Positions 9,834 to 19,213 of a stretch of DNA of 64,000 nt are shown one piece after another; within the stretch, counting starts at the first letter, position 1; every line of letters begins with the position of its first letter. The position numbers and the translations under genes were made by a program. The notes under the pieces were generated by a model. The model was not told the origin of the DNA. It worked only from the letters and a program-made list of their open reading frames with translations, and did no database searches. This DNA comes from Photobacterium profundum SS9 (GTDB lineage Bacteria; Pseudomonadota; Gammaproteobacteria; Enterobacterales; Vibrionaceae). The DNA lies in contig NC_006371.1 of NCBI RefSeq assembly GCF_000196255.1, forward strand, positions 1,682,054 to 1,746,053, written 5' to 3'.

Positions 9834-10138
9834 ATTAAATAACTATTGATAGTTATTTAATAAGACTCACTGAACAAACATTAACCTAGTCTTAAATGTT
9901 AATAGGTGTTTTTATATGAAGTAATTTATAATCGGTGCGAAGACAGAAACGAAGAAAACAGTATTTAAAATAGACGATAGAATACTGAATCGAAGACTGT
10001 GAACGGTGTCATTTAAGACTACACCATGCCACCTCTCCTCTTTAGGAAGAATAAAACATGCATAATTTTCACTCTATGCGTATTTTAATAATTGATTGGT
10101 TTTTTATTTAAATAGTAAAAATTAAAACTATAAAAATT
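9834..10138. other. Spacer between tRNA-Sec and selA
   Basis: No gene seen. The spacer is AT-rich and has no clear terminator downstream of the tRNA on the minus strand, so tRNA-Sec, selA and selB may share a transcript. Confidence 0.4.
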
Positions 10139-10230
10139 TGGCGGAAGGAGCAGGAATCGAACCTGCCAAAGCCTATTCAGCTCACGTCGGTTTTGAAGAC
10201 CGGGAGGGCCACCAGACCCCATCCACTTCC
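10139..10230 (-). tRNA. selC: tRNA-Sec (anticodon UCA)
   Basis: On the minus strand the 92-nt sequence starts GGAAGTGG and ends in CCTTCCGCCA with an encoded CCA. It has the anticodon loop CTTCAAA (anticodon TCA, reading UGA), a six-pair D stem (GGGGTC/GGCCCT), an extra arm and the T loop TTCGATT. These are the bacterial tRNA-Sec hallmarks. The acceptor arm seems to contain a T-C mismatch at pair 6 and is one nucleotide shorter on its 3' side than the E. coli gene. It lies immediately upstream of selA. Confidence 0.93.
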
Positions 10231-10576
10231 GTATTTCGATGAGATAAATATACAGACTAAGCTGATGATTTAGAAGCTATAAAACACAAAATCGTGACTT
10301 CATAGCCAAAGATAATAAATGCCTGATTTTATTTCTAATTTAGCCTGCTGAGTAACATTTTTAATGTGCGACTTAATGTACTCACCATTGCATATAAACA
10401 CCGATTTAAACTGTCAAGAACAAGCCATTAACACATAGCAATCATTATAGTTACCACATTAAAAAAACAGCGTGTAAATCAGTCGATTTTATATAAAACA
10501 AGACATGGCAACACAACATATCTCGTCGTATATTTTATAATTACAGGCAAGTTATTTATGTATTAGGAATATAATC
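10231..10576. other. Divergent intergenic region (tRNA-Sec / grdX)
   Basis: About 346 bp of AT-rich DNA with no supported gene. It must hold the promoters for tRNA-Sec (minus) and the GrdX-like gene (plus), but I cannot assign boxes confidently. Confidence 0.35.
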
Positions 10577-10999
10577 TTGCGATTAGATAAGTTTGAAATA
10601 ATTACGAACAACCCTTTAGTTTGCAAAACGATCAGTCGTATCAATCATACTCAAGAAAACACATTATATGATGTGTTAACTGTCACTAGAGATCGTATTC
10701 ATCTTGGTGCCAAAATAATTTCACACCCATTAGCTGGCAGCGTAAAGCCGCATGAAACGCCTTATCGAAGTATTATATTAAGTAATTCCAGTGACGAACT
10801 TGATTTCCAATCACTGAATACGCTTGAACAAGCGATTGAGCGCTACCAAGTGCTGTGTAAAAACAACCCCAATCATTTAACACAAACATCAGCAGACATT
10901 ATTGAACGTTACGAGGAAAAGAAGCGTAATGATTTCCAGCTTATTGATTGCCAGTTGATCAAATCAAGCTTGAGTTCATTTGGTTTACATCTGGACTAA
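10577..10999 (+). CDS. grdX: GrdX-like protein of the glycine reductase cluster
   Basis: This 140-residue protein has the arrangement I recall for GrdX: an N-terminal EIITNNPLV, then VTRDRIHLGAKIISHPLAGS and VKPHETPYRSIIL. GrdX is a small conserved protein of unknown role found with grd genes in glycine-reducing clostridia. The likely start is a TTG at 10577 behind AGGA. It is on the strand opposite the grd operon and converges on grdB across a strong bidirectional terminator. Identification is from remembered motifs, supported by context. Confidence 0.72.
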   Translation: MRLDKFEIITNNPLVCKTISRINHTQENTLYDVLTVTRDRIHLGAKIISHPLAGSVKPHETPYRSIILSNSSDELDFQSLNTLEQAIERYQVLCKNNPNHLTQTSADIIERYEEKKRNDFQLIDCQLIKSSLSSFGLHLD

Positions 11000-11048
11000 G
11001 TCTTTTCATTTTATGATTTGAATATATTTTTTCTTAATCGACACCTAC

Positions 11049-11080
11049 AAAAAGACCTGCAGCTGCAGGTCTTTTTTTAT
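11049..11080. terminator. Bidirectional terminator between grdX and grdB
   Basis: The 28-bp segment 11049-11076 is a perfect palindrome, with A5 and GACCTGCAG arms and a T run on each strand. It can end both the plus-strand grdX transcript and the minus-strand grd operon. Confidence 0.85.
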
Positions 11081-11102
11081 CAACTGTATGATTTACATTT
11101 GC

Positions 11103-12401
11103 TTAGAACACAGTTTGCTCTGAAATCTCAGTTTGAAGTGCCACTAATGATTTCTCAACAATTTGACGGCGATTATACAACTCTTCTTCAGGTTGCATCG
11201 CTGGGTTACCCAACGGATATGGGATCGCAATTGCTGGAACAATACGGTTAGCGCCTACTGTTTTAGAGATAGGAACTACTGTTGCAATGTGAACTACAGG
11301 CATTACTTTTTCGATTTCTTTAACCATCGTTGCGCCGCAACGTGTGCAAGTGCCTCAAGTGGAGGTGAATATAGCGGCAGTCACTCCTGCTTGTTGTAGT
11401 TTCATCGCAATTTCTGCGCCATATTCTTTTGACTTAGCAACCGCAGTACCGTTACCGACTGTGCTGTAGAACACGTTGTGCAAGCTACCAATGATACCTT
11501 CGCGTTCCATATCGCGTAATACATCTACAGGTAAAACACGGTTCGGGTTATCGTTACATGCAACAGGGTCATAACCACCATGTGCTGTTTCATGTGTTGC
11601 ACACGTTATTGTGTCTAACCCTTCAATGCTGTACTCACCGTACTTTGATGCACTTGATGATTCGATATGGTCAGGGTTACCTTTTGGTACCACCCCACCC
11701 GATGTAACCAAGGCAATTTTAGCTTGGCTTAATAGCCCAATTGCTGGTTGAGGGTCTACACGGTCGAATACTGGCATTGGGTATTCTGTCGTAAACTCAG
11801 GACCCGCAAGTTTAGCAATCAATAAATCAACCGCTCGCGTTGCACCACGCTTTTCAGCAAAGTAGTTCACACGAATACCGCGAGGCATGTAGCCTTCATC
11901 CGCAGGATCGCCTAACTCACCGTCGGTTTCAATAAAGCGATTGATCAATTTCACCATTGCAGGAATAGCTTGGCGCATACTTGCTGCACTGTTACCTGTT
12001 TCTGCAATATAAGCGTATTGACCAAATAGCTCGTAGCCTGGGTTTTCAACGTACATGCCTGAAATAGTCTTTATACCCATTTCATGAGCAACTTTCGCGA
12101 CCGTACCACAAGCCATACCGTAACGACCAGCGTTAAAGGCAGGACCAGCAACAACAAGATCAGGCTTTAGTTGCGCCAAGATTTCTTTCAAGCTGTGGCA
12201 GCAAAGGCTTTCATTTTCGTTTAGGTATGAATCACCGCAAATAATGGTATGCGTGACTTCTGCTTTGTCTTTCAACATCGTATTGATTTGAGAACCAACA
12301 CCCACAGAACCTTCAACCACTTCCATTGGAATGTGGGCCATTTCTTCGCCACCCTTTTGGGCAAAAAACTGGTTCAAATAATAAACAACTCTAAGTGTCA
12401 T
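11103..12401 (-). CDS. grdB: Glycine reductase component B, selenoprotein subunit GrdB
   Basis: GrdB is the substrate-specific selenoprotein of component B; its selenocysteine attacks glycine bound as a Schiff base on GrdE. The frame starts at 12401 (MTLRVVYYLNQFFAQKGGEE, with a GAGG site) and meets an in-frame TGA at 11355-11357. It then continues as GTCTRCGATMVKEIEKVMP to a TAA at 11103-11105. The context TST-Sec-GTCTRCGATMVKEIE is the canonical GrdB active site, with Sec at residue 349 of 432. A 6-bp hairpin 12 nt after the TGA is a plausible SECIS element. It follows grdE by 13 bp and is the last gene of the operon. Confidence 0.95.
11328..11342 (-). promoter_or_regulatory. SECIS-like hairpin in grdB
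   Basis: CGTTGC-GGC-GCAACG forms a perfect 6-bp stem with a 3-nt loop, beginning 12 nt after the UGA. This is the spacing expected for a bacterial SECIS bound by SelB. Confidence 0.6.
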
Positions 12402-12414
12402 CTGACTATCCTCT

Positions 12415-13707
12415 TTAACAGGCTTTGGTTGTTAGGAAATGGAAACCTAACTCGCTTGTCGCGCCGATAATGGCTTGAAGTTCAACCGTAATCGAACCAT
12501 CTTCATGTAAGCTTCCGTTAAAGCCACCCGCAACGATATCTGCATAGCGATCATGACCAATAACGCGGTTCATCGCTGGCAACGTAATTAGCTGGTTAGC
12601 ATTACCGTTTGTTACAACAGCATCTGCACTCTTATGTGAATCAGCAAGTGATTGGCTTTCACCGTTTTGTCCTGCGTATTCATCGGTTAACAGTACAGTT
12701 TGGATTCCTGCTGCTTCAAGTTTTGAACAGTTCATCATTAAATCAGCATCGGGGTTACCAAAGCCTTCTTCACTGACGATTGCTGCATCCCAACCCATTT
12801 GCTTAGCAAGCTTAACCACAAAGTTAGAGGAGCGTTCTTTGTCACGTAATGTGACATTTTCGTTAGTCACAATCACCCCCATGAAGTTGTAGTCAACACC
12901 ATGATGGCGATATAAATCATAAATCACTGGGCTGTTTTGGTGTACATAACTGGTGTTTTTATCACAAGCCGATACACAGTTACCGCTGATGATTGCCCCA
13001 TCCATGACTTCAGTTGGGTACATCAATGTTGGTAAAATACCTTTCACATCTACGCCGTAGTAATAGGTATCATGCAGTAAGCCTTGGCTTTGTAGCATGT
13101 ATACGTAACCGACTTTAGGCAATGTAGGATGTTGTGCCGCTTGCTCTAGCAATGGCTTGGTTTCGTACGTTTCGATTTCGTCAGGTGTAATGTGCTCACC
13201 TAACTTACCAATCCAACGTCCTGCTTCTAACCCAACAAGGCGAACAACGGCTTCATGATCATACTGATTACAGCTATCTTCCACTTCACATTGAATAACC
13301 AGGTTCAATGTTCTTGAGAATGGGGTGAACTCTGCACCCGGACCGCTCATGTCGATGATGCCTTCTTGGAAACCAACGATTTCACCCGTTGTTACCACTG
13401 CCATACCTTTTAATACATGGGTACGACCTTCACCAACCATGGTTTCTTCACCCAGATGACGACCTGGGAAAATCTCACCACCGCCAGACACTTTTACACG
13501 AGGTTCAATGGCATCTTTCACTGGCATAATACGGGTACTATCACCAGGTTTTGCAATGCTTAGCTCTATAGAACGAATACGGTGGTCTAATTCACACAAG
13601 TAACCTTTCAGTTCGTGCTCATCAATTACGACCGTGTTTTCTTTAATTTCACTGGTTGACCCAAAAGCCAAATCGCGAATATTAATATTGCCTAATTCGA
13701 GTTTCAT
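12415..13707 (-). CDS. grdE: Glycine reductase component B proprotein GrdE (pyruvoyl precursor)
   Basis: GrdE is cleaved in itself at an Asn/Thr-Cys bond, leaving a carbonyl cofactor on the new N-terminus that binds glycine as a Schiff base. The cleavage region is visible as ISGNCVSACDKNTSY, with the key Cys at residue 244 of the 430-residue chain. This fits the position I recall for clostridial GrdE. I use the ATG at 13707 (MKLELGNINIRDL) because GGAG lies upstream; the longer frame from 13731 lacks one. It lies between selD and grdB on the same strand. Confidence 0.93.
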   Translation of the reverse strand: MKLELGNINIRDLAFGSTSEIKENTVVIDEHELKGYLCELDHRIRSIELSIAKPGDSTRIMPVKDAIEPRVKVSGGGEIFPGRHLGEETMVGEGRTHVLKGMAVVTTGEIVGFQEGIIDMSGPGAEFTPFSRTLNLVIQCEVEDSCNQYDHEAVVRLVGLEAGRWIGKLGEHITPDEIETYETKPLLEQAAQHPTLPKVGYVYMLQSQGLLHDTYYYGVDVKGILPTLMYPTEVMDGAIISGNCVSACDKNTSYVHQNSPVIYDLYRHHGVDYNFMGVIVTNENVTLRDKERSSNFVVKLAKQMGWDAAIVSEEGFGNPDADLMMNCSKLEAAGIQTVLLTDEYAGQNGESQSLADSHKSADAVVTNGNANQLITLPAMNRVIGHDRYADIVAGGFNGSLHEDGSITVELQAIIGATSELGFHFLTTKAC

Positions 13708-13779
13708 TTGTTTCTCCAAACAAGCGTCCATTGGGGGAAGTCTGTCGCCTTCACAATCTGTGTATCAAAAAGCGGTACA

Positions 13780-14826
13780 TCAAGAAACTTTGATGCCACT
13801 TCCTGATTCGGCGTAGCCAACCACCCAACATGATTCTCCAGTATTGCTAAATTCAAGTAATAAGGATTCGAGACAATCTTTGGGTACTGTTGCTAGCAAA
13901 CCGCCAGAGGTTTCTGGACAGCATAATTTTTGTTGCCAGCTTTCATCTAATTCAGGTGCAAACTCAATATCATCTTTATAGGCTTCAAGGTTACGGTTAG
14001 CGCCACCAGGGAAAATACCTTGTGCTGCGTAATCTTCTGCCCCCAATAAAAACGGCACTTGGTCAGCAATGAAATGCATGCATACATCGCTTTTTTCTGC
14101 CATTTCTAGAGCGTGGCCTAGCAATGAATAACCGGTTATATCAGTACATGCTTTAATCGGGTACTTAACAAAAATCTGAGCCGCATTGCGATTGAGTTTC
14201 TTCATACTGTCGGTTGACGTTTGAATCGACTCTTGGCTCGCTTTGCCTCGTTTGGCTGCGGTAGAAATTACGCCGGTACCTAAAGGTTTCGTCAGTACTA
14301 ATATATCCCCGCTTTCAACCGCGGCTTTGGTTTGCACTTTTGATGGATGAATCATACCCATAACCGATAAACCAAATTTTGGTTCATCGTCTTCCACTGT
14401 GTGGCCACCAACCAGTACTGCTCCAGCTTCACGGACTTTATCCGCACCGCCTTTCAATATCTGACCAACAACCTCTTGTGGAAGATCAACTGGGACGCAA
14501 AAAATATTCATCGCTAATGTTACTTGTCCGCCCATGGCGTACACATCGCTTAATGCATTTGCAGCAGCAATCGCACCAAAGTCGTAAGGGTCATCAACTA
14601 TTGGAGTAAAGAAGTCCAACGTTTGAATAACCGCAACATCATCGTTTATTTTATAAACGGCAGCATCGTCACTTACCGCCAGCCCAACCATTAAGTTAGG
14701 GTAATCTTGTTCGGGAAACAGGGGTGAAATGGTCTGCAGAACCTGCGCCATGGCCTTAGGGCCTATTTTGGCCGCTCACCCTGCTTTTTTGGTCATCTGC
14801 GTTAGACGCACAGCTTTATCTGTCAT
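13780..14826 (-). CDS. selD: Selenide, water dikinase SelD, itself a selenoprotein
   Basis: SelD makes selenophosphate from selenide and ATP. The conventional ORF seems to start at 14751 (MAQVLQ), but the same frame extends upstream through a TGA at 14776-14778 to an ATG at 14824-14826. This gives MTDKAVRLTQMTKKAG-Sec-AAKIGPKAMA. Residue 17 is the catalytic Cys/Sec position of SelD, followed by the essential lysine, so the TGA is read as Sec. The rest has the usual AIRS-type ATP-binding fold, including DVYAMGG and LTKPLGTGV. Full length is 348 residues. It is embedded in the grd operon between grdD and grdE. Confidence 0.94.
14760..14773 (-). promoter_or_regulatory. SECIS-like hairpin in selD
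   Basis: GGCC-AAAATA-GGCC lies two nucleotides after the UGA on the minus strand, with a further GGCC downstream offering an alternative longer stem. The exact SECIS fold is uncertain. Confidence 0.4.
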
Positions 14827-14961
14827 CTCTAATTTCCTTAGAAGTGGACGGTAAGAGCGCATACCGTTAATTCAATCAATGTTTTGCGCTCAGCGTATGT
14901 TTTGATTCTTATCGCGTTTTATCTAATGCTTTATCTAGTGTGTTTATCGCTAAATAAAGCC

Positions 14962-16158
14962 TTATAAATATTTCGATTCTACCAATTTGGCTTTAGCGGC
15001 TTCTTTATCTTCTTTGGCGACCAGAATAATGGGACCTGTACATCCCATACCCGTACGGGCAAAGATGTTCACTTTCCATAACACCTGACAAGCATCTTCA
15101 ATCTCTAAAATATCAATACCGCCAATATCGGTATCTGTCACTTTTTCAGGAGGGGCAATAACATCAGCCTTAACATCTGATTTAGCGTCAGTAGCAACAG
15201 GTTGCTTGTATTTATTAACTAAGTTATTAATGCCAGCTAATGATGCAGCTTCCCATTCTTCATTCACTCGCTTCATTACCTCTCCCTTTGCTGCATCTGC
15301 GCATAAGCGGATTGCGCCAGCAACAACAGGAGCACCAGAAGCGCGTGAAATAATGCTAACTAATTGCCCATCAGCACAGCCATCCTTGCTTAACCCTGGT
15401 CCATAACCAAAACCAGAAGCTTCAAAGCTGCCGCCAGTGGTAAAAGATGAGAACATCTTCATCAGTAAGTTGCCGGTTAAGCTGTCTGTTACCATGACAT
15501 CCGGTGTGCCGCGTAATAAATCATTACCACGCATTGCAATACCACCATCAGCCCTAGACGAGTCAGCAAAATGAATATCATAACCAGCCTGTTGCAGCTC
15601 TTTTAAGCCACGTTCGCACTGGGCTGCACCGTCAATATTCAACACACCGACACTTGGTTTTTCAATACCACTCGCTTTCGCTAATGCAATACCGTAAATA
15701 GTATTTTTCAACAACGCCGCTTGGCGATTCGTGTCTGATGTGCCGGTAGTTGAAGCGATAAACATTTCACGGCCAGTACCAGGTGTAACAACTTTGCCCA
15801 TCGTGCTCACCCCTAACGGGAAGGCATAATGAAGCGTCACACAACCATCGATTTGTTTATCGCTAAATAACTGTTCCATCACTTGATGACATTCAGTTAG
15901 ATTGCTTGCAGGATGATGTTCAAACGCACCCGCTTGATCACCACCAATTAAGACAAGCTCAATATCGCTATATTGACGTGATACCAGCTGCGCGCCATGA
16001 AGCAATTCCGCTTCACCCAACTCGCTACCAATAAGCGTTAAACCAATACGGGTTTTACGATCACATTGCCCAGACAATAAGCCATCGGCCATCGCACTAA
16101 AGGTATCGGAAAGTTGTTGGTTGATGTTTTGATTGCCTTGTTGATTGGCATTTTGCAT
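14962..16158 (-). CDS. grdD: Glycine reductase component C, subunit GrdD
   Basis: Component C (GrdC plus GrdD) takes the carboxymethyl group from the GrdA selenocysteine and releases acetyl phosphate. GrdD is the PlsX/phosphotransacetylase-like subunit. Recognisable parts are PDVMVTDSLTGNLLMKMFSS and the C-terminal ARTGMGCTGPIILV, which carries a cysteine. The ATG at 16158 (MQNANQQ) has a perfect GGAGG site, so the longer TTG start at 16170 is rejected. The chain is 398 residues. A hydrophilic stretch at about residues 315-345 separates the main domain from the C-terminal segment. It follows grdC by 12 bp. Confidence 0.92.
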   Translation of the reverse strand: MQNANQQGNQNINQQLSDTFSAMADGLLSGQCDRKTRIGLTLIGSELGEAELLHGAQLVSRQYSDIELVLIGGDQAGAFEHHPASNLTECHQVMEQLFSDKQIDGCVTLHYAFPLGVSTMGKVVTPGTGREMFIASTTGTSDTNRQAALLKNTIYGIALAKASGIEKPSVGVLNIDGAAQCERGLKELQQAGYDIHFADSSRADGGIAMRGNDLLRGTPDVMVTDSLTGNLLMKMFSSFTTGGSFEASGFGYGPGLSKDGCADGQLVSIISRASGAPVVAGAIRLCADAAKGEVMKRVNEEWEAASLAGINNLVNKYKQPVATDAKSDVKADVIAPPEKVTDTDIGGIDILEIEDACQVLWKVNIFARTGMGCTGPIILVAKEDKEAAKAKLVESKYL

Positions 16159-16170
16159 AACAACCTCCAA

Positions 16171-17706
16171 TCACTTATTAGCGTTAAGTAAGTTTTCTGC
16201 AACGTCACGCATTGCTTGCGCCACAATTTGCTTCACTTGTGCTTCATCGAATTGCGCAGCTTGTTTACCAGTGTTTTTCTGAACCACAAAACTCAAGCCA
16301 TCGAACAAGTTGGTCATACGACCTAAGAACAAGCTACCTTTACCAACCATCATGAAGTTATTAATTTCGCCGCTCATGATCATGTCACGACCGAAGCCTA
16401 AGAAAGGCACGCCCGATGGAATATGACCTTGTGTAGGTGCGAAACCTGTCATGCCATGCTCTTTTACAAAATCAAGTAACTGCGTACGCTCTAGCTGCCC
16501 TTCTTTCACAGCTAACGCGGCAATCATTTTGTAATTAGACTCAGGTACATTACCTGCGCCTGCTGGTTTGGTAATTTCTGGGTTTTGCATTTCAACAGAA
16601 TATTTATCGATATCTGTCATTGCCATACCCGCATCTTTTAACGGTTTAGCAATCAAGGCAGTCATCACAGCTTGTGGTGATGAACCCGTACCAATTTGAT
16701 GGCGACCGACAATGTCGGTATTGATCATTGGGCTAACACCGTCATTTTCACTGACGACACAAGCAAAACCAGCAAGGCAATCTTCTAGCACTGGCATGTT
16801 ATTTTTCACATGATCACGGCCGTTCATGCCCAGTTTGGCGACAGCGCCACCAGCAACAACCATGACATTTTTGAAAATGCCCGCTTTCACGAGTGCAGCG
16901 GCCAATGTCATTGCATGAGCAGGTGCTGCGCAGAAACCACGCACATCTGAGCCTGTAGCCATAACACAGCCCACGCTTTCACCAATCGCTTTAGCAAAGT
17001 TACCGCCACCACGTTGGTTGATATCGCCACATGCTTCTTCTGAACATTCGATAATGTAGTCGATGTCAGCCACATCAATGCCTTGGCGTTTCAGGTTCAT
17101 TGCAGACATGACACCTGATGCTTTGGTACATAGATTTTCAAGCATGATGTGGGCAGAAAGGTTTTCATCTTCATCGTGTGCAGCTTTCACGCAACCGATG
17201 ATTTCACCATTCAGCATTAACACTTCAGCTTGGTGAGATTCATGTAAAGCAAGTACTTCATCACGCGTAATCAGCTGATGACCCGCTAACAAATCAGTGT
17301 CGCCGTATAAGGCATGATGACAAACTTGGCTGTGGTACTTTTCAATAAATTCAGCGGTAAAGCACACCAAATTAAACACATCAACGTGGCTTAACATGGC
17401 ATAGAAATGTTCTTGCGAGTAAATCTCGCCGTATTTACCTTCTGCAGCTGTTGATTCTTTAATATCAAACCAAGGCTGAGGTAAATCAGATAATTGTTGG
17501 GGAGTAATATTGCCGATATAACATTGGTTTGCGGGGTAACTTACGACGTCAGAAAATGGACGAAGATGTGTGCCTATATTGGTTAAATAATTATCTTGAG
17601 GATCATTTTTAGCACGAGCAGCAACTTGTGCTGAGCCATTGTTAATCAAGATATCAGGTGTATGAGCTAATATATAGCTCACCCCTTTAATAACTGCGTA
17701 TCCCAT
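16171..17706 (-). CDS. grdC: Glycine reductase component C, subunit GrdC
   Basis: GrdC is the ketoacyl-synthase-III-like subunit of component C, which accepts the carboxymethyl group as an acyl-enzyme. The 511-residue chain shows IIECSEEACGDINQRGGGNF and VRGFCAAPAHAMTLAAALV, the thiolase-like core with its cysteine, and ends in a helical tail. I start it at the ATG at 17706 (MGYAVIKGVSYI) behind AGGAG; the GTG two codons upstream is less likely. It follows the second grdA gene. Confidence 0.92.
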   Translation of the reverse strand: MGYAVIKGVSYILAHTPDILINNGSAQVAARAKNDPQDNYLTNIGTHLRPFSDVVSYPANQCYIGNITPQQLSDLPQPWFDIKESTAAEGKYGEIYSQEHFYAMLSHVDVFNLVCFTAEFIEKYHSQVCHHALYGDTDLLAGHQLITRDEVLALHESHQAEVLMLNGEIIGCVKAAHDEDENLSAHIMLENLCTKASGVMSAMNLKRQGIDVADIDYIIECSEEACGDINQRGGGNFAKAIGESVGCVMATGSDVRGFCAAPAHAMTLAAALVKAGIFKNVMVVAGGAVAKLGMNGRDHVKNNMPVLEDCLAGFACVVSENDGVSPMINTDIVGRHQIGTGSSPQAVMTALIAKPLKDAGMAMTDIDKYSVEMQNPEITKPAGAGNVPESNYKMIAALAVKEGQLERTQLLDFVKEHGMTGFAPTQGHIPSGVPFLGFGRDMIMSGEINNFMMVGKGSLFLGRMTNLFDGLSFVVQKNTGKQAAQFDEAQVKQIVAQAMRDVAENLLNANK

Positions 17707-17811
17707 TGTCACTCCTGCATCCGAGCCGGATATGAGATTCGAGCCTGTCGTCAGACCCGAATCGGTATTGATGAGAAGATATCAAGCTGACTTATCAGCT
17801 CGATGTGGCCT

Positions 17812-18288
17812 TTATGCTTCTACGGGTTCTTCGCGGTATTGTTGCATTTCCGCTTTAATCGCATCGACATCCAGTACCATTTCCATCATCCCAATCTGTT
17901 CTTCATAAACAGCTGGGTCGACAGCTTCTTTTATTGCGTCTTCAACCACGTGGTAACAAGAAAGTCCTAACTGGACTCCCGCCAATGGTCCTGCAAAAGT
18001 CGGATCACCTGTGGTGACAGTTTCACACGCGAGCCCAGAAGCTTCTGCTTCTGCACCACCAAGAATAACAATTATATTCTCGGCGCCGAACTCGTCGGCG
18101 AGTGCTTTAATCCGTTTTTGATTTTCAAGATCCATTGCGCCTGCGCTAGTTCAGACGAAACATTCTGTTGTAGAGAAAGCAACGTGAGCACCGGTGGTCT
18201 TTATACAAGCTTCAATTGCTTGACCAGGTATGCCGTCACGGTCTCCAAGAATGATCGCTGTTTTGGTAGCAAACACTTCTTTATTCAC
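17812..18288 (-). CDS. grdA: Glycine reductase selenoprotein A, copy 1 (GrdA)
   Basis: GrdA carries the selenocysteine that receives the carboxymethyl group from component B and passes it to component C; thioredoxin re-reduces it. From a GTG at 18288 the frame runs to an in-frame TGA at 18151-18153 and on to 17812, giving 158 residues. The site reads [19 protein letters not shown], with Sec at residue 46 and the partner Cys three residues before it. The start codon lies two bases after the stop of the other grdA copy, with its ribosome site inside that gene's end. The copies differ mainly at their termini. Confidence 0.95.
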
Positions 18289-18290
18289 AA

Positions 18291-18776
18291 TTACACCTCA
18301 GCTTCTGCTAAAACATACTTCCCAAATTGCTCACGATACCCTTTGATCTCTGCAATAATTGCATCAACATCAAGTACCATTTCCATCATGCCTATCTGCT
18401 CGTCATAGACGTCAGCATCAACATTATTTTTTATTTCCGGCTCAACCACATGATAACAAGAGAGTCCTAACTGGACTCCGGCTAACGGACCGGCAAAAGT
18501 AGGATCACCGTTGGTTACGGTTTCACAAGCAAGGCCTGAAGCTTCCGCTTCTGCGCCGCCAAGTACGATGAGAATATTTTCTGCACCAAACTCTTCAGCA
18601 AAACCTTTGATCCTCTTCTGGTTTTCCAGATCCATAGCACCTGCGCTGGTTCAGACGAAACACTCGGTAGTAGAGAACAAAACATGGGCACCAGCAGACT
18701 TAATACAAGCTTCGATTGCCTGTCCTGGTATTCCATCTCTGTCTCCTAAGATAATAACTTTCTTATCTTTGAGCAT
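18291..18776 (-). CDS. grdA: Glycine reductase selenoprotein A, copy 2 (GrdA)
   Basis: This tandem paralogue of the gene immediately downstream starts at an ATG at 18776 ([15 protein letters not shown]) with GGAG upstream. It reads through a TGA at 18651-18653 and ends at 18291, giving 161 residues. The active site is [19 protein letters not shown] (Sec42), matching the family length and motif. Its C-terminal tail ([10 protein letters not shown]) differs from copy 1. It is third in the probable operon, after trxB and trxA. Short inverted repeats after the TGA (for example CTGG/CCAG at 18618-18629) could form the SECIS. Confidence 0.95.
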
Positions 18777-18877
18777 CGTTAACTCCGAAGGATTACAGAT
18801 TACTAAACTTACGTTGTAGTCAATTGCTTGATACAACCCCATTTTTACAAATTGCTGATTTTATGAGTTATTACTGA

Positions 18878-19204
18878 CTATGCTTGTTCACAAACAAAGC
18901 TTTCAATAGCCTTCACAATATCTTCAACTTCTAATTCTTCACCAGAAAGGTGCGTTTGTTTCTCACCATTTTTGTAAAACACAAACGAAGGTAAACCCAT
19001 CACTTTCTGTGCCATAGCCAAACGACGATTACCTTGAATGTTCAATTTACAGAACTTCATTTGTTCGCTGTATTTCGCTTCCATTTCAACCACATCGGGC
19101 ATTAGCTCTTTACAACGTACGCAGCTTTCGCTCCAGAAATCGACCATCACAATGCCATCGACATTGACTTCAGAATCGAAATTCTCTTTGGTAAGTTCGA
19201 TCAT
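18878..19204 (-). CDS. trxA: Thioredoxin of the glycine reductase system
   Basis: This 108-residue thioredoxin fold has the active site WSESCVRCKELMP: a CVRC redox pair instead of the housekeeping CGPC. The cis-proline segment LPSFVFYKNG is present. It lies between the thioredoxin reductase and grdA genes with close spacing. It is therefore the likely electron donor that reduces the oxidised GrdA selenide-sulfide after each turnover. An AAGGA site precedes the ATG. The odd active site suggests specialisation for its neighbours. Confidence 0.9.
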   Translation of the reverse strand: MIELTKENFDSEVNVDGIVMVDFWSESCVRCKELMPDVVEMEAKYSEQMKFCKLNIQGNRRLAMAQKVMGLPSFVFYKNGEKQTHLSGEELEVEDIVKAIESFVCEQA

Positions 19205-19213
19205 TGCTTTTCC

